DNA of 64,000 bases. Source: Oscillibacter sp. (GTDB taxonomy: Bacteria; Bacillota; Clostridia; Oscillospirales; Oscillospiraceae). Below the pieces are notes generated by a model. It saw only the letters and a program-made list of their open reading frames with translations. It was not told the origin of the DNA and did not search any database. The position numbers and the translations under genes are program-made. Position 1 is the stretch's first letter, and the number at the start of each line of letters is the position of its first letter. The stretch covers positions 1 through 64,000 of the forward strand of contig JAFSRH010000076.1 of assembly GCA_017446225.1 (NCBI GenBank), given 5' to 3'. Positions 52,907 to 62,074 of the stretch are shown here, one piece after another.

Positions 52907-55477
52907 TCAAGCGTGCGTTTCTTTCCGGTAGGGCGTGTCTTTCAGCGGCAGACTTTGCCGGAATTTCCCGTCCCATTTGTAGTACGCCGCCGCACAGGCG
53001 GGCGCGGTCGGTATCATGCAGAGTTCGCCGCAGCCCTTCGCGCCGAGGGAGTACGGCAACTTGTCCTGTTCCTCCGGCTCACAGAGAATGACTTCCAGTT
53101 CCGGGGCGGCGTCCGCGCGCAAAAAGCCGATCGCGCCGAATCTACTCTTGAACACGCCGTTCTCAATCTCCACCTTTTCCGTCACGCCGTAGCCGATCCC
53201 CATCAGCATACCGCCTTCAATCTGGCCCTCTACGGACTGTATGTTGACCGGCGTGCCGACATCGAACGCCGAAACCGCTTTCGTAATCCTGCCCTCATCG
53301 TTCAGAATAATGACCTGCGCGCCGTAGGAGTACGAAATATGGCTGATTGGGTTTTCCTTCATCGCTCCGAGCGGGTCTGTACGGGCGGAATATTCGCCGA
53401 AGAATTCCTGTCCCTCCAAATCGGAGAGCCGCCCGGCCTGTAACGCCGTCCGGAGTTTTTCCCCCGCGCGGCGCGCCGCCTCCCCGGTCATGACCGTCTG
53501 ACGCGAAGCCGTGGACGTCCCGGCGTCCGGCGTACGCACGGTGTCGGCGTTCTCAAAGACAAACAGCGCCGGGTCAAGGTTTGTGACGTGGCAAATCTCC
53601 GTCAGTACCATTTGACCGATACCCTGTCCCATACAGGAAGCGGAAGTACGGATGTGTATCTTTCCCTGTTCCACGGAAAGCAGTACGCGGCCGATATCTT
53701 GTTTGCCCATGCCGGTACCGGAGTTCTTGAAACCACAGGCAAGGCCGGCGTACTTGTTGCCGTAGTAGACGTCTTTCACGGCGTCCAGACACGCCGCCAT
53801 ATTGGCGTTCGGATCGGCGGTCTGGCCGTTCGGAAGGACGTCCCCGGGCTTGATCGCGTTGCGGCGGCGGAATTCCCACGGGTCAAGGCCCGCCATCTCC
53901 GCAAGCAGGTTGATGTTCATTTCGGTGGCGAAACAACTCTGTGTGACGCCGAACCCCCGGAACGCCCCCGCGGGAACATTGTTTGTATAGACCGACATGC
54001 CGAAAATGTCGATATTCTGATAGTTGTACGGCCCGGCGGCGTGGGTACAGGCCCGGTGCAGAACGGGTCCGCCAAGGGAAGCGTACGCGCCCGTATCGGC
54101 AATGATGATCCCCTTCATACCCGTAAGAATGCCGTTTTCGTCACAGGCGGTCGTGAACTCCATCTCCATGGGGTGCCGCTTGACGTGGTACGCCAGCGAC
54201 TCCCGACGGGTATATTTGACCTTGACGGGCTTCTTGGTCCTCCACGCCATCAGCGCGGCGTACTGCTGTACGGACATATCCTCCTTGCCGCCGAATCCGC
54301 CGCCGACCAGCGGCGCGCGGCAACGTACCTTCTCCGCCGGAATTTGCAACATTGTCGAGCACTCGCGCCGCACGTCATAGACCGACTGACTGGTTGTGTA
54401 GATGAGCAGTCCGTCTTTCCCCTCGGGAAGCGCTACGGCGCATTCCGGCTCCATGAAACCGTGTTCCTGCCATGAGGTCTTGTACTTGCGCGTGACCACG
54501 TACTTTGAATTCCTGATTGCCTCATCGGCGTTGCCGCGCACAAGGTTCGCGCGGCTCATGACGTTTCCATCGGGATGTATCAGGGGCGCATCGCCGCGCA
54601 ACGCGTCATATGGACTGGTGACCGGTTCCAGTTCCGTATAATCCACTTCGACCAAGGCCGCGATTTCGTCCATTTTATCCGGTTTGCCGGTGGCGATTAA
54701 CGCGATCACGTTGCCCATGTAGCGCGTGACGTCCCCAACGCCCATCATGACGTCCCAGTCCTGTTTGATGTGCCCGATTTTGTTGCAAGGCACATCCTCC
54801 TTTGTCAACGCCGCGACACAGTCGGGATGTGCCAGCGCCTTGGAGACGTCCACGCGGTCGATACGCGCCCGGGGATACTTCGAGTAGACGGGCTTGGCGT
54901 AGAGCATACCGTCAAACGCCAGATCATCGGCATAAATGCCGGTGCCGTTGACTTTCTCGGCGGCGTCTATGCGTTTGGCGCGTTGGTTCATACGCAGTGT
55001 CTTTGGGGCGGGCGGAACGGGCCTGTTCTCGCGGAAATACTCCGCCGCCATGAGAATTGCGTCCTCAATTTTCTGATAGCCCGTACAACGGCAGAGATTG
55101 CCCTTGATGGCCGTCTTGATATCCGTCCGGGTCGGGTTGAGATTCGCGTCCAGCAGGCTTTTGGCCGAAATGACCATGCCGGGAATACAGAAACCGCACT
55201 GTACCGCGCCCGCCTCCGCAAAGCAGTGTTCGTAAACGCGCATTTCCGCGGGGGGAATGCCCTCCACGGTCAGCACCTTTTTCCCCTCCAACTTGCTGAG
55301 CGACACAGTACACGCTTTCCGCTTTTTGCCGTCCACCAGTACCGTACAGGTACCGCAGACGCCCTCACTGCAACCGTCTTTTGTCGCGGTCAGGCGCAGG
55401 TCGTCACGCAGGAAGCGTAACAGTTTTTTGTCTTGAGCGGACCTGTAGTCCTTGCCGTTGATGTTGACAGTATACAT
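52907..55477 (-). CDS. molybdenum hydroxylase: 2Fe-2S domain fused to molybdopterin subunit (Se-dependent XDH type)
   Basis: The 856-aa protein fuses an N-terminal pair of 2Fe-2S domains (residues 1 to ~155; CSEGVCGTC plant type, CGFCIPGM and CRCTGY) to the molybdopterin-binding subunit of the xanthine dehydrogenase family (about 165-856; GGGFGGKED, AFRGFGVTQ, and the catalytic Glu in GAKGCGEL). This fused layout is typical of clostridial selenium-dependent xanthine dehydrogenases. It is the last gene of a four-gene minus-strand set. The ATG at 55477 follows AAAGGGTGGG. The substrate (xanthine, hypoxanthine or another purine) is an inference. Confidence 0.9.
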   Translation of the reverse strand: MYTVNINGKDYRSAQDKKLLRFLRDDLRLTATKDGCSEGVCGTCTVLVDGKKRKACTVSLSKLEGKKVLTVEGIPPAEMRVYEHCFAEAGAVQCGFCIPGMVISAKSLLDANLNPTRTDIKTAIKGNLCRCTGYQKIEDAILMAAEYFRENRPVPPAPKTLRMNQRAKRIDAAEKVNGTGIYADDLAFDGMLYAKPVYSKYPRARIDRVDVSKALAHPDCVAALTKEDVPCNKIGHIKQDWDVMMGVGDVTRYMGNVIALIATGKPDKMDEIAALVEVDYTELEPVTSPYDALRGDAPLIHPDGNVMSRANLVRGNADEAIRNSKYVVTRKYKTSWQEHGFMEPECAVALPEGKDGLLIYTTSQSVYDVRRECSTMLQIPAEKVRCRAPLVGGGFGGKEDMSVQQYAALMAWRTKKPVKVKYTRRESLAYHVKRHPMEMEFTTACDENGILTGMKGIIIADTGAYASLGGPVLHRACTHAAGPYNYQNIDIFGMSVYTNNVPAGAFRGFGVTQSCFATEMNINLLAEMAGLDPWEFRRRNAIKPGDVLPNGQTADPNANMAACLDAVKDVYYGNKYAGLACGFKNSGTGMGKQDIGRVLLSVEQGKIHIRTSASCMGQGIGQMVLTEICHVTNLDPALFVFENADTVRTPDAGTSTASRQTVMTGEAARRAGEKLRTALQAGRLSDLEGQEFFGEYSARTDPLGAMKENPISHISYSYGAQVIILNDEGRITKAVSAFDVGTPVNIQSVEGQIEGGMLMGIGYGVTEKVEIENGVFKSRFGAIGFLRADAAPELEVILCEPEEQDKLPYSLGAKGCGELCMIPTAPACAAAYYKWDGKFRQSLPLKDTPYRKETHA

Positions 55478-55500
55478 AGTCCCACCCTTTCCATGTCCGG

Positions 55501-56319
55501 TCAGATTCCGAATTTCGTCAGGAAGCCGTTCAGCAGGTTCATGCAGACGCGCTTCCGGTACTCCGCGCTCACACGTCCGCGCGTAAGCGTCATACGTTGC
55601 GCGTAGGCGTTGAGATAGTCCGCTTTGAGGCCTTTCGCCTCCTGAACGGTCTTTCCAAGGAGCATGGCTTCTATGTCCTTATAGCGAAGAATCGTGTCAG
55701 CCACCGCGCCGAACGCCGCCGCGATATTGGTAATTTTGCCGTTCTCCGCCGCGAACACGCCCGCGAACGATACGCGGGAGATTGCCAACGCTTCCCGTCC
55801 GCCGACTTTCTCGTAGGAATACTGTTCGAGTCCCTTCTTTGGCAGAAGGATTTCTGTAATCAGTTCGTTGTCGGCCAGATCCAGTTTCTTACGCCCAAGA
55901 TAGAATTTGTCCACGTCCACAACGCGTCCGCCCTCCGCGGAAGCAAGGCACACTTTCCCGTCCGCGGCGACCTCAATCAAGGCCGTATCCGCTTTGGCCG
56001 AGCCGTTGCCGAGGTTGCCGCCGAACGTGCCCGCGTTGCGGATGGCGGGCGCGGCAATGCGTGACAACGCCTCTTTCATCAACCGCGGCACGTCAGGACA
56101 CGCCAACGCTTCCGTAAACGTAACCGCCGCGCCAATGCGGACGTACCTGTCATCCACGGCGACGGCCTTTAATTCGGGAACTTTGTTCAGGAAAAGATAC
56201 CGCACGCCTTTGCGGTTCTCGATCATTAAATCCGTACCGCCGGCGTAGGGCACGACATCGCGTGACGCGCGAATTTCCAACGCCTCCCGCAAAGAGGCCG
56301 CGGCATATCCGTTTACCAT
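55501..56319 (-). CDS. molybdenum hydroxylase FAD-binding subunit
   Basis: The 272-aa subunit takes electrons from the iron-sulfur clusters to FAD. It has the FAD motif VPYAGGTDLMIE near the N-terminus, AAPAIRNAGTFGGNLGNGS in the middle, and the CO dehydrogenase-type C-terminal domain. The ATG at 56319 lies within the last codons of the preceding 2Fe-2S gene (7-base overlap). The frame extends further upstream only as a shadow of that gene. It ends 23 bases before the fused XDH gene. Confidence 0.92.
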   Translation of the reverse strand: MVNGYAAASLREALEIRASRDVVPYAGGTDLMIENRKGVRYLFLNKVPELKAVAVDDRYVRIGAAVTFTEALACPDVPRLMKEALSRIAAPAIRNAGTFGGNLGNGSAKADTALIEVAADGKVCLASAEGGRVVDVDKFYLGRKKLDLADNELITEILLPKKGLEQYSYEKVGGREALAISRVSFAGVFAAENGKITNIAAAFGAVADTILRYKDIEAMLLGKTVQEAKGLKADYLNAYAQRMTLTRGRVSAEYRKRVCMNLLNGFLTKFGI

Positions 56320-56786
56320 AATCCGTCTCCCTCCCTCGCGGCGTTCGCCACAGCGTTCACAATGGCATTGTAGCCCGTACACCGGCAGAGATTGCCGGAC
56401 AGGCCCTCCCGGATTTCCTCTTCCGTGGGGTGCGGATTCTTGGACAGTAACGCCTCCGCCGCCAGCGTCATGCCGGGAATACAGAAGCCGCACTGTACCG
56501 CCGAAAACTCGCCGAAGGCCTTTTCCAGCGCGGTAAAGCGTTCCGTTTCGCGGAAGCCCTCCATGGTAACGACGCTCGCGCCGCTGACCGCGCCCAACGC
56601 CACGCAGCAGGAGTTGTACAGGACGCCGTCAATCAGCGCCGCGCAGGCGCCGCATTCTCCCTCCTTACAGCCGCACTTTACGCTGGTACAATGATAGCTG
56701 TCACGCAATACGTCCAACAGTCGATCGGTCGCGTTGCCGCCGTAGGTGACTTCCGTTCCGTTCAATGTAAACCGAATCCCGTCCAT
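56313..56786 (-). CDS. molybdenum hydroxylase 2Fe-2S subunit
   Basis: The 157-aa protein has the plant-type cluster motif CGCKEGECGAC...C and the C-terminal CGFCIPGM and CRCTGY cluster, complete for two 2Fe-2S centres. It serves the separate 707-aa molybdopterin subunit encoded just upstream: the stop of that gene is 1 base from this ATG, and the ribosome site AAGGAGG lies inside it. Confidence 0.94.
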   Translation of the reverse strand: MDGIRFTLNGTEVTYGGNATDRLLDVLRDSYHCTSVKCGCKEGECGACAALIDGVLYNSCCVALGAVSGASVVTMEGFRETERFTALEKAFGEFSAVQCGFCIPGMTLAAEALLSKNPHPTEEEIREGLSGNLCRCTGYNAIVNAVANAAREGDGLW

Positions 56787-56787
56787 T

Positions 56788-58911
56788 TCAAACCGCCTCC
56801 TTTGTCATCACGGAAAGCGTGTCTTCCGCCGTAAACGGCACATGGTGCAAGGCCACGCCGTCAAGCGCCTGTTCCACCGCGCTGAGGTACGCCCCGGGCG
56901 CGCCGACAAGCGGCAGTTCTCCCGCGCCTTTCGCGCCGTAAGGGCCGTCCGGATACTTTTCCACGTGGAGCGTACAATAAAGATTGGGTACGTCTTTGGC
57001 GGTCGGAATCAGGTAATCAGAGAAAGAGTTGTTGCGAATACGGCCCTTGTCGTCATAGTTCATTTGCTCCATGGACGCGTAGCCAATCCCCTGAAGGAAG
57101 CCGCCCTCCATCTGGCCCATAACCACGTTATAGTCCACGGGCGTCCCGACATCGAACGCCCCGTACGCGCCGAGCGCTTTCGCAACGCCCGTATAGGTAT
57201 CGATCTCAAGCTCAATGGCGTTGACCGCCCACGCGTAAGTGGGGTAGGCGTCCCCCTCGAACTTGTCAATGTGGAACGGGATGATGAAATCCGGCTCTTT
57301 GAAACGTTCCTCTACTTCCTGTTCTTCGCCGTCCGCCCACTGTTCCCGTAACCGGATCGCGGCCCTTCGCAGAAGTTCGCCAACGACCATCAGCGAACGG
57401 GACGCAACGGTCGGACCGGAATCCGGGACCCGCGCGGTGTCGGGATGTTGATAATAGACCTTGTCAAGCGGGAGGTTCAGTTCATGGGCGACAATCTTCG
57501 GAAACGTTGTACGGACGCCCTGTCCGATATCGCCGTTGGAAGCGAGAATTTCCACGGTACCGTCCCGGTACTTGCGCAGTTTTGCCACGGCCTTGATCAA
57601 GTCACGTTCCCCGGAGCCGGTGAACCCCGCGCCGTGGAAACACAGCGACATCCCGATACCGCGGCGGTAACGTCCGGTCTGAGGCTTCGCGTACTCCGCC
57701 CGCTTTTTGCGGTAGTCACACGCCTTGTCGATTTTGTCAATCATGGCCGGGAGCGGGACCGGGAAATGATACCGGCCACAGGTGGAGGTAAAATCGCCCT
57801 GCCTGACAAGGTGCGCTTCCTTGAAGGAAAGCGGCTCAACGCCAAGGTCACGCGCGATATGATCCATCATCATTTCGACCGCGAAAAAGGTCTGGGGCGC
57901 GCCGAACCCGCGAAACGCGCCACAGGGCGCGGTATTCGTTTTGAGGGCGCGTCCGTGTACGCGGAGGTTGGGCACGTTGTAGACGCCGGGGGCGGCAATG
58001 ATACCGCGTTGCAGAACCACGGCGGAAAGCGTGGAGTACGCGCCGGCGTTGAGCGTAACGTCAATGTCCATGGCCGTCACCTTGCCGTCCCGGACCGCGA
58101 CTTTGTAGCGGCACAGGGACGGGTGACGCTTGGACGTGTATTCCATGTCCTCGCGGCGGTCGAGCACGCACCGTACGGCTTTTCCGCACTTGCGCGCCGC
58201 TACCGCCACCTGACAGCCCAGTATGGACGGGAAGTCCTCCTTGCCGCCGAACCCGCCGCCCGTGACGTCCTGCAACACGCGGACCCCGTCCGGCCCGCAG
58301 CCAAGGGCGCGCATGACCGCCCCGTGGATGTAGTACACGCACTGAGAGGAGCCGTGAACGAACATACGGCCGTTTTCCTCCGGTTCGGCCATCATGCCCT
58401 GCGTTTCCAGATACGCCTGTTCCTGATAACCGGTCTCAAATTCTTCGTCATAGACCCTGTCCGCCTCGGAAAAGGCCTTGTCCACATCGCCGTGGCCGAA
58501 ACGGTAATCGAAAAAGGTTTCCGTGGCCTTACGCAAATCAAGCGCCGGTTCCAGTTCCTCGTACTCGACCTTGCACGCGTCCCGCAACCGCGTGACGACC
58601 GCCTCATCAGGGCCGCAGAGCATGGCAATCGGTTCGCCGATGTATTCTACCGTCCCGCGGCAGTAAACGGGCGTATCGTCCAGCACGATGTTTACATTGT
58701 TGTCGCCGGGCACGTCTTTCGCGTCCACGTAGAAATAGCCTTCGGGGAGTTCCGGCGTTTCCACGCGCAGGACTTTGGCCCGCGCGATGTTCGCGTGAAG
58801 CAGTTTTCCACAGAGTACGCCTTCCGCCGGATAGTCGGCGACATACACACTGTGGCCGGAGATTTTCGGCGCGTGGTCTTTTTTCACCACGCTTCGCGTG
58901 ATTTTTTCCAT
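56788..58911 (-). CDS. molybdenum hydroxylase molybdopterin-binding subunit
   Basis: The 707-aa subunit of the xanthine dehydrogenase family contains VTGGGFGGKEDFPS, CGAFRGFGAPQ, GDIGQGVRTTFPK and the catalytic Glu in GAKGAGELPL. It starts MEKITRSVVKKDHAPKI after AAAAGGAGG. With the following 2Fe-2S and FAD genes it makes a three-subunit enzyme; the fused 856-aa protein downstream may share the FAD subunit or form an alternative enzyme. Open frame upstream of 58911 lacks a start site and covers the promoter. Confidence 0.93.
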   Translation of the reverse strand: MEKITRSVVKKDHAPKISGHSVYVADYPAEGVLCGKLLHANIARAKVLRVETPELPEGYFYVDAKDVPGDNNVNIVLDDTPVYCRGTVEYIGEPIAMLCGPDEAVVTRLRDACKVEYEELEPALDLRKATETFFDYRFGHGDVDKAFSEADRVYDEEFETGYQEQAYLETQGMMAEPEENGRMFVHGSSQCVYYIHGAVMRALGCGPDGVRVLQDVTGGGFGGKEDFPSILGCQVAVAARKCGKAVRCVLDRREDMEYTSKRHPSLCRYKVAVRDGKVTAMDIDVTLNAGAYSTLSAVVLQRGIIAAPGVYNVPNLRVHGRALKTNTAPCGAFRGFGAPQTFFAVEMMMDHIARDLGVEPLSFKEAHLVRQGDFTSTCGRYHFPVPLPAMIDKIDKACDYRKKRAEYAKPQTGRYRRGIGMSLCFHGAGFTGSGERDLIKAVAKLRKYRDGTVEILASNGDIGQGVRTTFPKIVAHELNLPLDKVYYQHPDTARVPDSGPTVASRSLMVVGELLRRAAIRLREQWADGEEQEVEERFKEPDFIIPFHIDKFEGDAYPTYAWAVNAIELEIDTYTGVAKALGAYGAFDVGTPVDYNVVMGQMEGGFLQGIGYASMEQMNYDDKGRIRNNSFSDYLIPTAKDVPNLYCTLHVEKYPDGPYGAKGAGELPLVGAPGAYLSAVEQALDGVALHHVPFTAEDTLSVMTKEAV

Positions 58912-59002
58912 GGCGCTGTGCCTCCTTTTCAATTCAGTCAGCCTTTTGCCCACGGGTTTCCATGGCCGCGTCCCTGTCTGATTTCCCTTTGTGTCACTTC
59001 CA

Positions 59003-59031
59003 ATCATACGCGATTCTTTTGCCCTTGTCAA
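59003..59031 (-). promoter_or_regulatory. sigma-A promoter of the molybdenum hydroxylase genes
   Basis: On the minus strand TTGACA and TATGAT with a 17-bp spacer, 92 bases upstream of the first structural gene. Confidence 0.75.
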
Positions 59032-59058
59032 CCGACTTTTCCGCGGCCAAAAAAACGA

Positions 59059-59087
59059 TTGCGTTTCCCGTGCCTTTGCGGTATACT
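59059..59087 (+). promoter_or_regulatory. sigma-A promoter of the cofactor maturation operon
   Basis: TTGCGT and TATACT with a 17-bp spacer. It is back-to-back with the structural gene promoter, with the -35 elements 28 bp apart, so one regulator bound between them could control both sides. Confidence 0.7.
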
Positions 59088-59128
59088 GTGTGAAAGTATC
59101 AACGGAACGGACAGGGGGCGGGGCACAA

Positions 59129-60067
59129 ATGAACGTTTCGGCGGTGATTGCCGCCGCGGGACTCTCTTCCCGGATGAGGGACTTTAAGCCGCTGGCGGAG
59201 TTGAACGGACAGCCTGTGATTGTACGCGTGGTATCCGGGTTGAGGGAGGCGGGCGTTGGGGAAATTGTCGTCACGGGCGGGTACCGCGGCGAAGAACTGA
59301 AACGGCTTCTGCTTCCCATGGGAGTACGCGTTGTTCTGAACCGCCGGTACGCGGAAACGGAAATGTTACATTCTTTGAAAATGGGCATTGCTTCCCTGAA
59401 TGCCCCCGCGGACGCGCTGTTTCTGTTGCCGGGAGACGTTCCGCTGGTTCGTCCGGAGACCATGCGGGGTATGTTGAGCCTCCCGGACAAGGCCGTGAGG
59501 CCGGTTTGCGATGGAAAAGGGGGACATCCGCTCTTACTCCGCGCGGAACTGATTCCCGCGCTGTTGGATTACAACGGACCCGGCGGTCTGCGGGGAGCGT
59601 TGGCCGCAATGGGCGTGGAGACCGCGGACTTCCCGGTAGACGACCGGGGCTGTGTTTTAGACGCGGACACGCCGCAAGACTTATTGGAAATTCGGCGTCA
59701 ATTTTCCCTGCGCGGCGGCCGCGCCGTATTCTGGCCGGAAGTGCGTATTTGTGTCGGAAAGGGCGGGTATCTTGTGACCCCGGCGGACGTCCAGTTTCTG
59801 GAAATGATTCGGCAGACCGGTTCCATCCGGAGGGCGTGCGCCTGCGTGCACATCTCCTATACAAAGGGTTGGTCCAAACTCAGGCAAATGGAGACCGAAC
59901 TTGACATGAAGCTGACAAGCCGTAATTCGGGCGGCCCGGACGGCGGCGGAACGTCCTTGACACAGGAAGGCGCCGCGTTTGTGACGGCGTACCGGCGTTA
60001 TACGGAAGGGCTTCTGCAAGACAGCCGCGCGCGATTCCGTGAGGCCTTCGGCCCTCTGAACGCGTGA
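59129..60067 (+). CDS. MocA-like nucleotidyltransferase fused to a ModE-type DNA-binding domain
   Basis: The 312-aa protein has an N-terminal MobA/MocA-type fold (1 to ~195): AAAGLSSRMRDFKPL is the nucleotide-binding loop, and LPGDVPLV holds the metal-binding Asp. MocA attaches CMP to molybdopterin for hydroxylases of the neighbouring type. Residues ~205-312 match the ModE N-terminal winged helix (LEMIRQTGSIRRACACVHISYTKGWSKL split over its helices, then GGGTSLTQEG). One polypeptide may therefore build the cofactor and regulate genes in response. It leads the plus-strand operon; AGGGGGCGGGG precedes the ATG. Confidence 0.87.
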   Translation: MNVSAVIAAAGLSSRMRDFKPLAELNGQPVIVRVVSGLREAGVGEIVVTGGYRGEELKRLLLPMGVRVVLNRRYAETEMLHSLKMGIASLNAPADALFLLPGDVPLVRPETMRGMLSLPDKAVRPVCDGKGGHPLLLRAELIPALLDYNGPGGLRGALAAMGVETADFPVDDRGCVLDADTPQDLLEIRRQFSLRGGRAVFWPEVRICVGKGGYLVTPADVQFLEMIRQTGSIRRACACVHISYTKGWSKLRQMETELDMKLTSRNSGGPDGGGTSLTQEGAAFVTAYRRYTEGLLQDSRARFREAFGPLNA

Positions 60068-60111
60068 GGCGTTATGCAAAAAAATGAATAACGGATACGG
60101 GAGGCAGAAAC

Positions 60112-61017
60112 ATGAATCGTGAGTGGGCCGACATCTTGCGGGAACTGGAACAAAAAGGGGCATCGGATTGGACGCGCGTCTTGGAAGGCAAAACGTACAG
60201 GCGGCGCTTTGAACGTCCGGAACGGCTGATTCTTCTGGGCGGCGGCCATGTGGCGCAGGCGGTCGCCGTACTGGCCCCAAAACTGCAATATACGGCGACG
60301 GTTGTCGATGACCGTCCGGACTTCGCCAACCACACGCTCTTCCCGGACGCGGAAACCGTGATTTGTGACGCCTTTCCGGCCGCTGTACCGAAGCTGTCGG
60401 TTTGCGCGCGTGACTCGGTCTGTGTCCTGACGCGCGGGCACCGCTGGGACGCCGACTGTCTCCGCGCCGTTCTCAAAGGCGAAATGCCGGGGTACTTGGG
60501 GATGATTGGTTCCCGCCGCCGCGCCGCCGCTCTGATGGAGACGTTGAGGGCGGAAGGGTACGATCCGGAAAAGTTGGAACAAATCCATACGCCCATAGGC
60601 CTTCCCATTCACGCGCAGACGCCCGCGGAAATCGCCGTATCCATTGCGGCGGAACTGATTCAGGTCCGCCGTTCCCGTCCGGCGGCGCGGGACATCTTGG
60701 AACGGACCGATACGGACGAGGCTATGTTACGCTTCCTTGCCGGTTCGGACGCGCCCCGCGCCCTGTTAATGGCGCTGGAAACCAGTGGTCCGGCTCCGGT
60801 TGCGCCCGGGGCGATGATGGCGCTGGACAGGGCGGGGCGTTCTTTCGGCACGGTGGGCGGAGGCTGTGCGGAAGGGGAAGCCATGGCCAAAGCGCGTAAC
60901 CTGATGGGAAGCGGACAACGGGCGGTTCTCTCTCTGGACCTGAGCGGGGACTTTACGCGGGAGGGGATGGTCTGCGGCGGAAGTATGAAAATTTTGGTAG
61001 AGGACATTCCCGGATAA
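60112..61017 (+). CDS. xdhC: XdhC/CoxI family molybdenum hydroxylase maturation factor
   Basis: XdhC-type proteins bind the molybdenum cofactor and help insert it, sulfurated, into hydroxylases. The 301-aa product has its Rossmann domain first (LILLGGGHVAQAVAVLAP, about 38-55; YLGMIGSRRRAAALM about 128) and the XdhC/CoxI domain last (about 220-300; GTVGGGCAEGEAMAKA and CGGSMKILVEDI). Classical XdhC has the opposite order. GGGAGGCAGAAAC precedes the ATG. It sits between mocA/modE and the moeA-like gene. Confidence 0.9.
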   Translation: MNREWADILRELEQKGASDWTRVLEGKTYRRRFERPERLILLGGGHVAQAVAVLAPKLQYTATVVDDRPDFANHTLFPDAETVICDAFPAAVPKLSVCARDSVCVLTRGHRWDADCLRAVLKGEMPGYLGMIGSRRRAAALMETLRAEGYDPEKLEQIHTPIGLPIHAQTPAEIAVSIAAELIQVRRSRPAARDILERTDTDEAMLRFLAGSDAPRALLMALETSGPAPVAPGAMMALDRAGRSFGTVGGGCAEGEAMAKARNLMGSGQRAVLSLDLSGDFTREGMVCGGSMKILVEDIPG

Positions 61018-61027
61018 GGAGCGCGAC

Positions 61028-62062
61028 ATGAAGGAAGTTGAAACCATACACGCGGAAGGACAGATTCTTTGTCACGACATTACGGTGATTGTGCGGGACG
61101 GAAAAAAGGGCGTTGCGTTTCCGAAGGGGCACGTGGTGTCGGAAGCGGACATTCCGGAACTTTTGAAATTAGGCAAGGACCATCTCTATGTCTGGGAACA
61201 GGACGGGAACCTATGCCACGAAGATGAGGCGGCGGAATTTCTGGCGAAGCTGTGCGCGGGCGAAAATGTACGCGCTTCCGGGCCGCCGAAAGAGGGGAAA
61301 ATCGAACTGTTCGCCGAGCGGGACGGTCTCTTTGTCCTGCAACGTGAAAGTCTGCGGGCGGTCAACGACATTGAGGAACTCATGATTGCCGCCCGCCACG
61401 GTATGACGCCGGTCCGCGCCGGGGAGAAACTGGCCGGAACACGGGTTATCCCGCTGGCCGTTGCGCGGGAGAAACTCGAACGCGCCAAGGCCGCGGTTGG
61501 TGAGACGCCCCTTTTGTCCGTACGTCCCTTCCGTCCTCTGCGTTGCGGGATTGTCACAACGGGAAACGAGGTCTTTTACGGCCGGATTTCCGATACCTTT
61601 ACGCCCGTGGTGGAGGAAAAGTTACGGGAATACGGAAGTTCCGTGGTATGGCGGGAAACCTGTCCGGACAACGGAGCGCGCATTGTCCGGGCGATTCGTC
61701 AAATGTTGGACGCGGGAGCCGACTTCATCCTGACGACCGGCGGAATGTCCGTGGACCCGGACGACAGAACCCCGGCGGCAATCCGGGACGCGGGCGCGCG
61801 TGTTGTCAGTTACGGAGCGCCGGTCCTGCCCGGGGCCATGCTGTTGATGGGCTACTTTGACCGGGACGGAACGGAAATTCCCGTGATGGGGCTTCCCGGG
61901 TGTGTCATGCACGACCGGCGGACGGCGTTTGATGCGCTTCTCTGCCGGGTGGCGGCGGGCGTCCGTATTCGCCGGGAGGACATAACCGCGTTAGGGGAAG
62001 GCGGACTGTGTCTGCAATGTCCGGTCTGTACGTGGCCCCGTTGCGCATTCAGCGTCTTATGA
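61028..62062 (+). CDS. molybdopterin-binding protein (MoeA C-domain-like)
   Basis: The 344-aa protein has a MoeA/MogA-type molybdopterin-binding domain (about 175-320; GIVTTGNEVFYGRI, LTTGGMSVDPDDRTPAAI, GLPGCVMHDRRTAFD). The N-terminal half resembles the family accompanying clostridial Se-dependent hydroxylases. It ends with the cysteine-rich tail GLCLQCPVCTWPRCAF, seen in this family and possibly metal-binding. Full MoeA domains I and II are not evident. AAGGAGCGC precedes the ATG. It likely takes part in Mo insertion or cofactor handling. Confidence 0.85.
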   Translation: MKEVETIHAEGQILCHDITVIVRDGKKGVAFPKGHVVSEADIPELLKLGKDHLYVWEQDGNLCHEDEAAEFLAKLCAGENVRASGPPKEGKIELFAERDGLFVLQRESLRAVNDIEELMIAARHGMTPVRAGEKLAGTRVIPLAVAREKLERAKAAVGETPLLSVRPFRPLRCGIVTTGNEVFYGRISDTFTPVVEEKLREYGSSVVWRETCPDNGARIVRAIRQMLDAGADFILTTGGMSVDPDDRTPAAIRDAGARVVSYGAPVLPGAMLLMGYFDRDGTEIPVMGLPGCVMHDRRTAFDALLCRVAAGVRIRREDITALGEGGLCLQCPVCTWPRCAFSVL

Positions 62063-62074
62063 AGGGTGGAAGCC

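Noticed and set aside
56788..59490. 900-aa reading of the molybdopterin subunit
   Set aside because: The extra N-terminus covers both divergent promoters and part of the mocA gene; the start with AAAAGGAGG is at 58911.
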